DNA of 64,000 bases. It comes from Pseudomonas alloputida (GTDB lineage Bacteria; Pseudomonadota; Gammaproteobacteria; Pseudomonadales; Pseudomonadaceae). Each line of letters starts with the position of its first letter. Within the stretch, counting starts at the first letter, position 1. The stretch is from the NCBI RefSeq assembly GCF_021283545.2, contig NZ_CP128540.1, forward strand, positions 1,213,501-1,277,500, read 5' to 3'. Below, piece by piece: positions 1 through 9,454 of the stretch. The notes under the pieces are model-generated. The model was not told the DNA's origin, searched no databases, and saw only the letters and a program-made list of their open reading frames with translations. The position numbers and the translations under genes were made by a program.

Positions 1-1
1 C

Positions 2-2635
2 GTGCAGAAGGGCGAAATCACTGTCGGCGCCAAGCTGATCGTGCTCGGTGGCCCGGCCATGCTGATCGGCCTGGGCGGCGGCGCTGCTTCGTCGGTGGCT
101 ACCGGTGCCAGCTCGGCTGACCTGGACTTCGCTTCGGTACAGCGCGAAAACCCGGAAATGGAGCGCCGTTGCCAGGAGGTCATCGACCGTTGCTGGCAGC
201 TGGGCGACGAAAACCCGATCGCCTTCATCCACGACGTGGGCGCTGGCGGTATTTCCAACGCCTTCCCTGAGCTGGTCAACGACGGTGGCCGCGGTGGTCG
301 CTTCGAGCTGCGCAACGTGCCCAACGACGAGCCGGGCATGGCCCCGCACGAAATCTGGAGCAACGAATCGCAAGAGCGTTACGTGCTGGCCGTCAGCGCG
401 GTCGACTTCGAGCGCTTCAAGGCCATCTGCGAGCGCGAACGTTGCCCGTTTGCCGTGGTGGGTGAAGCGACTGAAGAACAGCACCTGACCGTCAGCGACA
501 GCCACTTCGGCAACACCCCGGTGGACATGCCGCTGGACGTGCTGCTGGGCAAGCCGCCGCGCATGCACCGTTCGGTTACCCGCGAAGCCGAGCTGGGCGA
601 TGACTTCGACCCGAGCGAGCTGGACCTGGACAGCGCCGTCCAGCGCGTGCTGAACCACCCGGCCGTGGCCAGCAAGAGCTTCCTGATCACCATTGGCGAC
701 CGCACCATCACCGGCCTGGTTGCCCGCGACCAGATGGTCGGCCCGTGGCAGGTTCCGGTGGCCGACTGCGCCGTTACCGCCACCAGCTTCGACGTCTACA
801 CCGGTGAAGCCATGGCCATGGGCGAGCGTACGCCGCTGGCGCTGCTGGATGCCCCGGCGTCCGGCCGCATGGCCATCGGCGAAACCCTGACCAACCTGGC
901 GGCTTCGCGCATCGAAAAGCTGTCCGACATCAAACTGTCGGCCAACTGGATGTCCGCTGCTGGTCACCCAGGTGAAGACGCACGCCTGTACGACACCGTC
1001 AAGGCTGTCGGCATGGAGCTGTGCCCGGAGCTGGGCATCACCATTCCGGTCGGCAAAGACTCGATGTCGATGAAGACCAAGTGGAGCGACGAGGGCGTCG
1101 AGAAGAGCGTCACCTCGCCGATGTCGCTGATCATCACCGGCTTCGCCCCGGTCACCGACATCCGCAAGACCCTGACCCCGCAACTGCGCATGGACAAGGG
1201 CGAGACCGACCTGATCCTGATCGACCTGGGCCGCGGCAAAAACCGCATGGGCGCCTCGATCCTGGCCCAGACCTACGGCAAGATCGCGGCCCAGGCACCG
1301 GACGTCGACGACGCCGAAGACCTCAAGGCCTTCTTCGCCGTGATCCAGGGCCTGAACGCCGACGGCCACCTGCTGGCCTACCACGACCGTTCCGACGGCG
1401 GCCTGGTCACCACCGTGCTGGAAATGGCCTTCGCCGGCCACTGCGGCCTCGACCTGCAACTCGACCCGCTGACCGACAGCAAGGGCGAAGTGCCGGCCAT
1501 CCTCTTCAACGAAGAGCTGGGTGCGGTGATCCAGGTTCGCCAGGATGCTACCCCGGACGTGCTGGCACAGTTCAGCGCTGCAGGCCTGGGTGAAGAGTGC
1601 GTCGCGGTGATCGGCAAGCCGGTCAACAACGCTGAAGTGACCATCAGCCTGAACGGCGAAGTGCTGTTCGACGATGACCGTCGCATGCTGCAGCGCCAGT
1701 GGGCTGAAACCAGCTACCAGATCCAGCGCCTGCGCGACAACGCCGACTGCGCTGATCAGGAGTTCGACCTGCTGCTCGAGGAAGACAACCCGGGCCTGTC
1801 GGTGAAGCTGGGCTTCGACGTCAACGACGACATCGCCGCGCCTTACATCAAGAAGGGCGTGCGCCCGCAAGTGGCCATCCTGCGCGAGCAGGGCGTCAAC
1901 GGCCAGGTCGAGATGGCTGCTGCCTTCGACCGCGCCGGCTTCGCCGCCATCGACGTGCACATGAGCGATATTCTCGCTGGCCGTGTCGACTTCGAAGCCT
2001 TCAAGGGCCTGGTCGCCTGTGGCGGCTTCTCGTACGGTGACGTGCTGGGCGCTGGCGAAGGCTGGGCCAAGTCGGCGCTGTTCAACGCCCGTGCCCGTGA
2101 CGCCTTCCAGGCCTTCTTCGAGCGTACCGACAGCTTCGCCCTGGGCGTGTGCAACGGTTGCCAGATGATGTCCAACCTGCACGAGCTGATCCCGGGCACC
2201 GAGTACTGGCCGCACTTCGTGCGCAACCGCTCGGAGCAGTTCGAGGCCCGCGTGGCCATGGTCGAAGTGCAGAAGTCCAACTCGATCTTCCTGCAGGGCA
2301 TGGCCGGTTCGCGCATGCCGATCGCCATCGCCCACGGCGAAGGCCATGCCGAGTTCGCCAGCGAAGAAGCATTGCTGGAAGCCGATGTGTCCGGTTGCGT
2401 GGCCCTGCGCTACGTCGACAACCATGGCAAGGTCACCGAAGCCTACCCGGCCAACCCGAACGGCTCGCCGCGTGGTATCACCGGCCTGACCAGCCGCGAC
2501 GGCCGCGTGACCATCATGATGCCGCACCCGGAGCGTGTGTTCCGCGCTGTGCAGAACTCCTGGCGCCCGGACGAGTGGCAGGAAGATGCTGCGCTGATGC
2601 GTATGTTCCGCAACGCGCGGGTGTGGGTGAACTAA
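2..2635 (+). CDS. purL: Phosphoribosylformylglycinamidine synthase, C-terminal two thirds (5' end outside window)
   Basis: Large-type PurL (FGAM synthase) converts FGAR, glutamine and ATP to FGAM in the fourth step of purine synthesis. The window holds 877 residues; the full proteobacterial enzyme is about 1300, so the N-terminal part lies upstream of base 1. Visible are the AIRS-like synthetase halves (GGGAASS near the start, VGKDSMSMK mid-protein) and a C-terminal class I glutamine amidotransferase domain with nucleophile Cys in GVCNGCQMM and the partner His/Glu in MMPHPERVF. The reading frame is open throughout. Its stop codon lies 3 bases before the GTG of the next gene, so the two are probably cotranscribed. 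Confidence 0.97.
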
Positions 2636-2638
2636 GGC

Positions 2639-2950
2639 GTGTACAAGCTCGCCTTCTTCGTCCCCGCCAGCCATGTCGAAGTGGTCAAGGCCGCTGTGTT
2701 CGCCGCGGGCGGCGGGCGCATCGGTGACTATGACCACTGCGCCTGGCAAACCCTTGGCCAGGGCCAGTTCCGCCCGTTGGACGGCAGCCAGCCGTTCCTC
2801 GGGCAAGCGGGCCAGGTCGAGGCGGTGGAAGAGTGGAAGGTGGAGCTGGTGGTGGCTGACGAGCTGATTGTGCAGGTCGTCGCTGCGCTCAAGCAGAGCC
2901 ACCCGTACGAGACGCCAGCCTATGAAGTCTGGCGGCTCGCCGAGTTCTAG
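2639..2950 (+). CDS. NIF3/YqfO-like small domain protein
   Basis: Protein of 103 residues starting at GTG (MYKLAFFVPASHVEVVKAA). It resembles the roughly 100-residue inserted domain of YqfO/NIF3 proteins, which occurs as a stand-alone protein in Pseudomonas. Visible signs are the N-terminal beta-alpha pattern, the GGGRIGDYDHC turn and the C-terminal SHPYETPAYEVW motif. Family knowledge suggests a PII-like or metal-binding fold; no function is established from this sequence. It starts 3 bases after the purL stop, which argues for translational coupling. No other start with a good ribosome binding site is available, so GTG is the likely start. Confidence 0.8.
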   Translation: MYKLAFFVPASHVEVVKAAVFAAGGGRIGDYDHCAWQTLGQGQFRPLDGSQPFLGQAGQVEAVEEWKVELVVADELIVQVVAALKQSHPYETPAYEVWRLAEF

Positions 2951-2960
2951 AACGCATCAC

Positions 2961-2991
2961 GGCTATTCGCGGGCACGCCCGCGAAAGGGCC
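2961..2991. repeat. REP-like palindrome, possible bidirectional terminator
   Basis: Perfect inverted repeat with arms TTCGCGGGC (2966-2974) and GCCCGCGAA (2977-2985) and a 2-base loop, flanked by REP-like GGC/GGGCC sequence. It lies between the convergent ends of the NIF3-like gene and tatC, almost touching the tatC stop. It matches the core of P. putida REP elements and could end transcription from both sides, although no T-run follows it. Confidence 0.6.
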
Positions 2992-3753
2992 CTACAATCC
3001 AGCCACAATCTCCTTGCCTGGCTCCGGCCGCTTCAACATTCCACAAGCCAGCAACCCCATCTCGAACAGCACCCACATCGGCACTGCCAGCATCGTCTGC
3101 GAAAACACATCCGGCGGTGTCAGGATCATCCCCACCACAAAGCACCCGACGACCACGTAGGGCCTGCTGCGCCGCAATGTGGCCACATCGGCCAACCCTG
3201 CCCAGACCACGATGAACGTCGCCACCGGGATCTCGAACGCCAGCCCGAACGCCAGAAACAGCGCCAGGATAAAGTCCAGGTACTGGCTGATATCGGTCAT
3301 CATCGCCACGCCGTCCGGTGTCACGCTGGCAAAGAAACCGAACATCATCGGGAAAACCAGAAAGAACGCGAACGCCATGCCGGCATAGAACAAAACGATG
3401 CTCGATACCAGCAGCGGCAGGGCAATGCGCCGTTCACGGCGGTACAGCCCCGGCGCCAGAAAACCCCAGGCCTGATGCAGCAGCAGCGGCATGGCCAGGA
3501 ACAGGGCGCACATCGCGGTCAGCTTGAACGGTGCCAGAAAGGGCGAGGTGACGCTGGTGGCGATCATGCTCGCGCCTTCCGGCAAAAAGCGCCGTAGCGG
3601 CTCGGATATGAGCGTGTACAGTGTCTGGGCAAAGGGGAACAGGCCGGCGAACACCAATGCCACCAGCGCCAGGCAACGCACCAGGCGTTTGCGCAGGTCG
3701 CGCAGGTGTTCGGTCAGGGGCATGCTCGCGGCAGGGTCCATGGCGATACTCAT
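2992..3753 (-). CDS. tatC: Sec-independent protein translocase TatC
   Basis: TatC is the polytopic inner-membrane receptor that recognises twin-arginine signal peptides. The 253-residue product has six hydrophobic segments, the N-terminal [11 protein letters not shown] motif carrying the conserved Glu, and the conserved periplasmic [12 protein letters not shown] loop. It is the last gene of tatA-tatB-tatC; its ATG overlaps the tatB TGA (ATGA). The cluster is divergent from gspK and lies beside two genes encoding Tat-type lipoproteins, so it may be a T2SS-associated Tat copy distinct from a housekeeping tatABC elsewhere; that second copy cannot be seen here. Confidence 0.95.
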   Translation of the reverse strand: MSIAMDPAASMPLTEHLRDLRKRLVRCLALVALVFAGLFPFAQTLYTLISEPLRRFLPEGASMIATSVTSPFLAPFKLTAMCALFLAMPLLLHQAWGFLAPGLYRRERRIALPLLVSSIVLFYAGMAFAFFLVFPMMFGFFASVTPDGVAMMTDISQYLDFILALFLAFGLAFEIPVATFIVVWAGLADVATLRRSRPYVVVGCFVVGMILTPPDVFSQTMLAVPMWVLFEMGLLACGMLKRPEPGKEIVAGL

Positions 3754-4040
3754 GAAGCATTTTCCTTGGGCAGCACGGCCGTGGCCGCATCATTGGCCGG
3801 TTCCGCGTTCAGGCTGATGCCCTGGCGGATCTCCTGTTCCAGGCGTTGCAGAGGTGCCTGGTCGAGGTTGGGCATCTCGATTTCGCGCTCCACCTGCGTG
3901 CGCAAGGCGTGCATGGCCCGGCGCGCCTGGCCCAGGCCGCGGCCGAGGGTACGGGCTGCCACCGGCAGGCGCTCGGGGCCCAGCACCAACAGCGCGACGA
4001 CGCCGATCAGCAGCAACTCGCTGAAGCCTACCTCGAACAT
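3750..4040 (-). CDS. tatB: Sec-independent protein translocase TatB
   Basis: TatB forms the substrate-receptor complex with TatC. The 96-residue product starts with the TatB signature [25 protein letters not shown]: a polar Glu8 in the membrane helix, then a GPERLP hinge and an amphipathic helix. The open frame extends upstream to 4094, but the ATG at 4040 gives the correct TatB N-terminus and overlaps the tatA stop (ATGA). The C-terminal tail is short for TatB (often 120 to 170 residues), consistent with a specialised copy. Confidence 0.93.
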   Translation of the reverse strand: MFEVGFSELLLIGVVALLVLGPERLPVAARTLGRGLGQARRAMHALRTQVEREIEMPNLDQAPLQRLEQEIRQGISLNAEPANDAATAVLPKENAS

Positions 4041-4273
4041 CAGGCCTGGCGGTCCGCTTGAGATTGCTGGGCAACTTGGCCGTTCAGCGGGCACTGTTGC
4101 TGCACATGCGCCTGGTCAGCGGCGCTGGCGTCATTGTCACCACCCATGGACTTGCGAAAACCCTGGATCGCCTCGCCCACATCGCTACCCAGGCCCTTCA
4201 GGCGCTTGGTACCAAACAGCAAGAACACGATCAGCAGTACGATCACCAGTTGCCAGATTCCAATGCCACCCAT
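4040..4273 (-). CDS. tatA: Sec-independent protein translocase TatA
   Basis: TatA oligomerises to form the transport element of the Tat system. The 77-residue product has the canonical N-terminus [24 protein letters not shown], with Phe20-Gly21 at the hinge, followed by an amphipathic helix ([15 protein letters not shown]) and a polar Gln-rich tail. The frame stays open to 4492, but ATG 4273 is preceded by AGGAG at proper spacing and matches TatA N-termini. It is the first gene of the tatABC unit. Confidence 0.95.
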   Translation of the reverse strand: MGGIGIWQLVIVLLIVFLLFGTKRLKGLGSDVGEAIQGFRKSMGGDNDASAADQAHVQQQCPLNGQVAQQSQADRQA

Positions 4274-4326
4274 AGCGACCACTCCTGTAAGGTCATGAAA
4301 AGGAAGGGCAATCCTGCCTTGCCTAG

Positions 4327-4344
4327 ATGACGTGCACATGACGA
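4327..4344 (-). promoter_or_regulatory. Possible weak PhoB-box-like direct repeat upstream of tatABC
   Basis: Two ATGAC pentamers start at 4327 and 4338, exactly 11 bases apart. Read on the minus strand they are GTCAT repeats with the period of a Pho box (consensus CTGTCAT, 11-base period), about 55 bases upstream of tatA. Only the GTCAT core is conserved. It is listed because a stronger Pho box stands in the same cluster at 7729. Confidence 0.3.
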
Positions 4345-4418
4345 ACGGGCATTGCCATCTAGCTGAAACACCCCGCGTGTTGACTGGCGTTTTTATTCCG
4401 CGAGCGAGGCATGCACGG

Positions 4419-5384
4419 ATGGGTGGAAGGCAACAGCAGGGTGCGGCCCTTTTGATGGTGATGGTGGTGCTGGCAATGCTGGCGGCGGGCATGGCCTGGC
4501 TGGTGGAAGATGGCCGGCGTCAGGTCGACGAAGTGCGCCTGCTGCACCAGCGAGTGCAGGTGCGGGCCATGGAGCAGGCCGGCCTGGCCTATGCCGGGCA
4601 GGCCCTGCGTGACCCCGCCTGGCGGCTCAGTCCGCTGTTCTGGCAAGCCTTGCGCGGGCAGCCGCTGAACTACGACTTTGGCGCTGGCCAGGCGCAGTTG
4701 CGGGTACGCGACCAGCACACCTGCTTCAACGTCAATGCATTGCTCGGCGCCGACGGCGAACGCGCCGAGCGCCAGTTGCGTTACTTACTGGGCAATGACA
4801 TGGCGGCCGAACGCCTGGTCGATGCCCTGGCCGACTGGCTTGATGCCGACAGTGATGCCCGCCTGCAGGGCGCCGAGAGCGCCCAGTACCTGCGTCAGCA
4901 ACCGCCACGGCTGGCGGCTGACCAGCCGATGCTCGACACCAGCGAGCTGAACCTGTTGCTGGAGCCGGACGCCAGCCGCCAGGCGCGTTACCCGATGCTG
5001 TGCGCCTTGCCCCAGACCACGGGTTGGCGGCTCAACGCCAATGCGCTGGGGTTGGAGCATCTGCCCCTGCTGGAGGCGCTGTATGAAGGGCGTTACTCGC
5101 GTTCGTTGCTCAGTCGCATTGTCAGCGGCAGGCCGGCGTCGGGGTTTGTGGACGCGGCTGCACTGCGTCAGGCGCTTGGGGCGGTGGATGACGAAACGTT
5201 CGAACGGTTGAGCGAAGGGCTGCTGCTCAACAGCGGGCATTTTCTGTTGCAGCTGTCGTTCGAGGAAGAGGGGCGGGTGATGCGCAGCGAATTCCAGGTG
5301 GAGGCGCTGGGGGTGGTGCAATGGCATGCCCGTGTACCTGCGCAACAAGTGCGGGTGCGTAGCCGGGAGCCGATAGCCTGGTAA
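4419..5384 (+). CDS. gspK: Type II secretion minor pseudopilin GspK (XcpX-type)
   Basis: GspK caps the T2SS pseudopilus with GspI and GspJ. The product of 321 residues begins [17 protein letters not shown]: a short basic leader, a prepilin peptidase site (G/AALL) and a hydrophobic helix. Position 5 lacks the usual Glu, which is normal for GspK. The body contains the GspK core ([12 protein letters not shown] acidic segment, TSELNLL). The open frame starts at 4332, but only ATG 4419 gives a sensible class III leader. It is separated from gspC-N by two phosphatase-like genes. Confidence 0.88.
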   Translation: MGGRQQQGAALLMVMVVLAMLAAGMAWLVEDGRRQVDEVRLLHQRVQVRAMEQAGLAYAGQALRDPAWRLSPLFWQALRGQPLNYDFGAGQAQLRVRDQHTCFNVNALLGADGERAERQLRYLLGNDMAAERLVDALADWLDADSDARLQGAESAQYLRQQPPRLAADQPMLDTSELNLLLEPDASRQARYPMLCALPQTTGWRLNANALGLEHLPLLEALYEGRYSRSLLSRIVSGRPASGFVDAAALRQALGAVDDETFERLSEGLLLNSGHFLLQLSFEEEGRVMRSEFQVEALGVVQWHARVPAQQVRVRSREPIAW

Positions 5385-5390
5385 CGTTCA

Positions 5391-5480
5391 CCGACCTCTT
5401 AGCGGGCAAATCCGCCCCTACGCTGGTTCTGAAACCAGTGAACCCCCCGTAGGAGCGGGCTTGCCCGCGAAGAGGCCGGT
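5391..5480. repeat. Pair of inverted REP elements (REPIN-like)
   Basis: A degenerate REP at 5391-5422 (AGCGGGCAAATCCGCCCCTACG core) faces a standard REP at 5449-5480 (TAGGAGCGGGCTTGCCCGCG core) in opposite orientation, separated by about 26 bases. Two inverted REPs form a REPIN, the mobile unit seen in P. putida-group genomes. It occupies the space between convergent gspK and the PhoX gene and could act as a two-way terminator. Confidence 0.75.
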
Positions 5481-5513
5481 ACAGCCAGCAAAAGTTGGCT
5501 GACCGGCACGGGA

Positions 5514-7589
5514 TCAAACGGTCCCGATCTCCCCACCATCAATACGCTGGATCACCACCGTCGAAGCCCGCGGCCGTACGGTAGCCCCAGCCGGCGTTGC
5601 ATCGGTTGCCTTGTCGGTATACGGCCAGTTGTCCGGGTGTTGAATGTTGACGAACAGCGTCTTGTTGTCCGGGGTAAAGGTAATCCCGGTCACCTCGCAA
5701 CCATTTGGCCCGACAAAGAAGCGCCGCAGGTCCACCTGGTTCTGTGCGTTCACCGGCACCTGCTTGCCGCTGGCATCCACCAGGTCGGTAGGGATCACCG
5801 CCAGCAGCTGGTCGTTGGTGTAGTCGGTCAAGGTGGTTTCGCCGTTGTCGGTCTCGAACCACAGCACGCCTCGGCTATCGAAGCTCATGCCGTCGGGGCT
5901 GGCGAACTGGTTCAGTTCGGTCAGGCCGGAGCGGTTGATGTCGGCGGTGCCGGCAGCGTTGGCGCCGAACACGAAGATGTCCCAGGTAAAGCTCAGCTGG
6001 TCGTCGCTGTCGTGCCAGCGAATGATGTGGCCGTGGCGGTTCGGGCCGCGTGGGTTCGCTGCATCGACCTTGTCCGGGGTGCGTGCACTGTTGTTGGTCA
6101 GGGTCAGGTATACGTCGCCGTTCAGCGGGTTGACCGTGGTCCACTCCGGGCGGTCCATCGGCGTTGCGCCCACGGCATCGCCGGCACCACGGGTGTTGAG
6201 GATGATGCCCGGCAGGTCACCATACAGCGCACCCAGGGTGCTGCCGGCGGTGGTGGCGGTGGCCACGTCCAGCAGCAGCCATACACCGGTGCCGTCGGCA
6301 TTGAAGCGGGCCACGTAGAGCTTGCCTTGGTCGAGGTACTTGGCGCCGGTGGCCAGGCGGTCGGCCGGGGTGGCGTCGGCGGGGTCCCACACGGCGGTGG
6401 ACACCCACTTGTACAGGTACTCGTTGTTCGAGTCGTCACCCATGTACCACACCAGCGGCTTGCCGGCGACGGGCAGGCCGGGGGCGCAGCCCTCGTGACG
6501 GAAGCGGCCCAGCGCGGTGCGTTTGGTGGCCAGGGTGCTGCTGTTGTACGGGTCGATCTCGACGATGTAGCCGTAGGTGCTGGCTTCGTTGCGATAGTCG
6601 TCGGTGGCGCTGGCGCCTTTGACGGTAACGTCGAAGCGGGCGAATTCGTCGTCCACTTCGCTGGCGTCACCGGCAGCGCTTTCCCACTTGTACTGGCCGC
6701 TGGAAGTGCCCACGCCAATGCGGCGCTGGTCCTCGGGGCGGGTGCCTTTGTTGACGAAAATGCCCGGCCAGTTCTCTTCGCAGGTCAGGTAGGTGCCCCA
6801 CGGGGTATAGCCGTTGCCGCAGTTGTTGTTGGTGCCACGGCAGTGGGTGCCAGCAGTGGAGTATTTGGTCTTGACGTGGTCGGTGCCACGCAGCGGGCCG
6901 GTGATCTCCATGCGTGAAGCAGTGGTGAAGCGACGGTTCAGCGGGTCGTTGTCGACCACCTGCCAACGGCCGTTGATTTTCTGCAGGCGTACGACGCCCG
7001 CACCGTGTGCGTTGATTTCCTTGCGCACTTCTTCAACTGGGCGCTTGCCGTTGACATCGGTAGTGGGGCCGGCCGGGTGCAGGGCGGCAGTGTCGATGTA
7101 CTCGAAATTGATCGCCAGCAGGCCGTCTTCCGAGCTGCCGTTGATGGGGAAGAAGTGCATGCCGTCGTGGTGCATGCCCATGGCGTTGGCCTGGTCGGTC
7201 GAGGTGTTGCTGCCGTCGGACTTCCACGGGTTGCCGTTGCTGTTCAGTGGCGTACCCCAGGGCGCCAGCACGTAGGCGCTGTAGCCGGCGGCGACCACAC
7301 AGGCGTCGGTGCGCGAGCCTGGGATGGACTGGAAGCCCAGTGCCAGTTTCGGCACTTCCGGCTCGGTGACTGGCGGTTCGGTCACCGGTGGCTCGGTGAC
7401 CGGATCATCGTGATCGGAACCACCACCGTCGAAGCAGCCTGTCAGGCCGGTACCGGCAATCATGGCGATGGCGGCGCCCAGGCTGCCGCGCATCACGCTG
7501 CGGCGGCTCAGGTAGGCGTCCATGACGTTGGCCATCGGCAGGTTGCCGCTTTGGTTCCGGTCCAGGTTGTCGCCGGTATCTCGACTCAT
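5514..7589 (-). CDS. uxpB: PhoX/DUF839-family phosphatase, Tat lipoprotein (UxpB-like)
   Basis: A 691-residue PhoX-family (DUF839) alkaline phosphatase, a calcium/iron-dependent phosphomonoesterase. The N-terminus carries a twin-arginine motif LSRRSVMRG (residues 27-35), a hydrophobic stretch and a lipobox LTGC with Cys52; the +2 residue is Phe, so the Lol outer-membrane sorting signal applies. A Pro/Glu repeat linker (TEPPV units, about residues 63-78) follows. PhoX-like segments include GTHCRGTNNNCGNG, TPWGTYLTCEENW and FASPDGMSFDSRGVLWFETD. It lies inside the T2SS cluster; from memory, P. putida UxpB is a phosphatase secreted by the Xcp T2SS and encoded in that cluster. It is divergent from the SoxB-like gene across a Pho box. 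Confidence 0.9.
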   Translation of the reverse strand: MSRDTGDNLDRNQSGNLPMANVMDAYLSRRSVMRGSLGAAIAMIAGTGLTGCFDGGGSDHDDPVTEPPVTEPPVTEPEVPKLALGFQSIPGSRTDACVVAAGYSAYVLAPWGTPLNSNGNPWKSDGSNTSTDQANAMGMHHDGMHFFPINGSSEDGLLAINFEYIDTAALHPAGPTTDVNGKRPVEEVRKEINAHGAGVVRLQKINGRWQVVDNDPLNRRFTTASRMEITGPLRGTDHVKTKYSTAGTHCRGTNNNCGNGYTPWGTYLTCEENWPGIFVNKGTRPEDQRRIGVGTSSGQYKWESAAGDASEVDDEFARFDVTVKGASATDDYRNEASTYGYIVEIDPYNSSTLATKRTALGRFRHEGCAPGLPVAGKPLVWYMGDDSNNEYLYKWVSTAVWDPADATPADRLATGAKYLDQGKLYVARFNADGTGVWLLLDVATATTAGSTLGALYGDLPGIILNTRGAGDAVGATPMDRPEWTTVNPLNGDVYLTLTNNSARTPDKVDAANPRGPNRHGHIIRWHDSDDQLSFTWDIFVFGANAAGTADINRSGLTELNQFASPDGMSFDSRGVLWFETDNGETTLTDYTNDQLLAVIPTDLVDASGKQVPVNAQNQVDLRRFFVGPNGCEVTGITFTPDNKTLFVNIQHPDNWPYTDKATDATPAGATVRPRASTVVIQRIDGGEIGTV

Positions 7590-7728
7590 CAGGGTGTCCT
7601 TGTGTTGGCTGAGTTGGAGGAAACCGCGACTTTAAGGCGCAAGTGTGATGATTCCTTGGCAGAAATGTTAACGAGCTTTTAAAACTGCCAGTTCTTAAAT
7701 TTTTGGTCTACAGATCAAATTGGAATTG

Positions 7729-7757
7729 CTGTCGGATTTCTGCCATCAAACTGTAAT
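7729..7757 (+). promoter_or_regulatory. PhoB box, three repeats
   Basis: Three heptamers at exact 11-base spacing: CTGTCGG at 7729, CTGCCAT at 7740 and CTGTAAT at 7751, separated by AT-rich tetramers ATTT and CAAA. This is the layout of a Pho box (CTGTCAT-N4 repeats). It lies in the divergent promoter between the PhoX gene (start 7589) and the SoxB-like gene (start 7802), oriented for rightward transcription into the gspC-N run. Confidence 0.72.
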
Positions 7758-7801
7758 GCCAACGCCGCAACATCCGGGTCCCTGAATGGACGTGGTTAAG
7801 G

Positions 7802-9454
7802 ATGGCGGATGCGATGGCGAGCAGTGTGCACAGGCGCGAAGTGATCGGCTGGATGGGTATCGGTGCCTTGGCACCGCTGCTCGGCGCCTGCACAGCCTTC
7901 CCAGGGCAGCAGGGCGGCAATGCCCAGCTCGACTTGCTGTACGTCGCCGATACCCTCGATGCCCGCCAGCCTGGCCAGGCGGTGGTACCGGCTACCCGGT
8001 TGGGGCCGGTCAGCCACTTGGGCCGTGCGCCCTGGATGACCGGCCGCAGCGCCAGTATCGCCTACCCGCAACTGGCGCCGCTGCTCGATGCCCGCCAGGC
8101 AACGACAGCCCAGCTGGGCGGTTATGCGGTACTCGCGGCGTTGCTGGAACAACTGCGTGGCGAGGCCGGTGCGGGCAACAGCCTGACCCTGGAAAACGGC
8201 CAGGGCTGGAATGGCAGTGGCCTGGCCTACCTGACCCAGGGCGAAAGTGGTGTGCAAGGCAGCCAGCTGCTGGGCATCGAAGCGCGGGTCAGCAGCGACG
8301 AGCGTGTGCTGTGGCCACAACGCAGCACGGGCCTGTATCGCCAGGCCAGCGCCATTACCCTCGGCGCCGGGCTGGCAGACGCACAACGCCAGGCACTGGG
8401 TGTGCAAGCCCTGCACGTTTTCGAGCGCGGCGGTGCCCGTATTGCAGTGGTTGGCGTGACCGACCCGTACGCCCAGGATCAGAAAGCCTCACTCAAACAG
8501 TGGTACCAGTCTCTGCTGCCGGTATTCGAGCAAGCCCGGCACGAGGCTGACCTGGTGGTGGCCATGGCCGATGCAGGCACGGGCCCCGGCCTGTGGCTGG
8601 CTGAACGGGTGCCGCAAATCGACGTGCTGTTGTGCGCCCGTGGTCAGGACCTGTGGCCCGCACCGGTCGAGGCCACCCAGGCCAGCGGTCGGCGCGTGCC
8701 GGTGCTGTTTGCCGGCTGCCGGGGCAGCGGTGCCTTCCGCCTGCGCTGCCAGCGTGTGGCCGGCCAGTGGCAGTTCGACGGGCGTTTTTTCCCGGCCTTT
8801 GAACAGCAACTGGCGCCTGCCGCGCAGCTGCGTGTCGCGCAATTGCAGGCGCAACTGCGCCAGCAACGGGCCGGCCACGCGGCCTGGCTCGACCAGCCGC
8901 TGGCCCGCGCGCCCCAGGCCTTGTGGCGCCGCGATACCCGTGGCGGTAGCTGGGACTGCCTGCTGCATCAAGCCTTGGCCGACGATAGCAGCATGCCCGT
9001 GTTGCTGCCGGGCTTGCGTTATGACTACCCGCTGGCAGCGGGGGCGGCCATTACCCGCGAACATCTGATCAGCCTTACCGGAGGCTACCCCGCGCCAGTG
9101 GTCGAGGCACCGGCCCGGCAGGTTGAGCAAGTGCTGGAAAACGCCGCTGAGCAATTGTTCGGTGACCCGCTGCTGCTGGACAACAGCCAGGACCTGCCGC
9201 GCTGGCAGGGCCAGGCCTGGAGCGTCAGCTACAGCCCGCAAGGCAAGCGCATCACGGGGTTGGAGCCGGTGCAGGGCCTGTGCCGCACCTTTGGCCTGCA
9301 GTTCGAAAGCCAGGCCGGCGAGCCACTGTGGCAGCGGGTCGAGGCCTGGCTCGCCCGCCAGCCTGAGGATTGGCAACTGGCGCCGCTGCAACTGCCCGAA
9401 GTGCGTTACGTGCAGGGGCACCCAGGCTGGCACCCACGGCAATTGGCCTCGTGA
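7802..9454 (+). CDS. SoxB/5'-nucleotidase-like lipoprotein lacking metal-binding residues (probable pseudoenzyme)
   Basis: A 550-residue protein with a Tat-like signal (HRREVIG, Arg11-Arg12) and a lipobox LLGAC (Cys30). The order of segments follows SoxB and 5'-nucleotidases: metallophosphoesterase domain (about 40-330), then the C-terminal 5'-nucleotidase domain. The motifs that bind the two metals are eroded. The DTH site is ADTL (Asp50 kept, His replaced by Leu52); GGDxWQGS is NGQGWNGS (Asp to Gln134); the GHWEF/GNHE region is SSDERVLWP; SHNG is ADAG (256-259); GGHTH is CARGQ (278-282). Hydrolase activity is therefore unlikely and a binding or structural role more plausible. ATG 7814 is an alternative start. 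The stop overlaps the gspC ATG. Confidence 0.78.
   Translation: MADAMASSVHRREVIGWMGIGALAPLLGACTAFPGQQGGNAQLDLLYVADTLDARQPGQAVVPATRLGPVSHLGRAPWMTGRSASIAYPQLAPLLDARQATTAQLGGYAVLAALLEQLRGEAGAGNSLTLENGQGWNGSGLAYLTQGESGVQGSQLLGIEARVSSDERVLWPQRSTGLYRQASAITLGAGLADAQRQALGVQALHVFERGGARIAVVGVTDPYAQDQKASLKQWYQSLLPVFEQARHEADLVVAMADAGTGPGLWLAERVPQIDVLLCARGQDLWPAPVEATQASGRRVPVLFAGCRGSGAFRLRCQRVAGQWQFDGRFFPAFEQQLAPAAQLRVAQLQAQLRQQRAGHAAWLDQPLARAPQALWRRDTRGGSWDCLLHQALADDSSMPVLLPGLRYDYPLAAGAAITREHLISLTGGYPAPVVEAPARQVEQVLENAAEQLFGDPLLLDNSQDLPRWQGQAWSVSYSPQGKRITGLEPVQGLCRTFGLQFESQAGEPLWQRVEAWLARQPEDWQLAPLQLPEVRYVQGHPGWHPRQLAS

Noticed and set aside
7802..9454. Functional SoxB (thiosulfate oxidation) gene
   Set aside because: Metal ligands are missing and no other sox genes are present.
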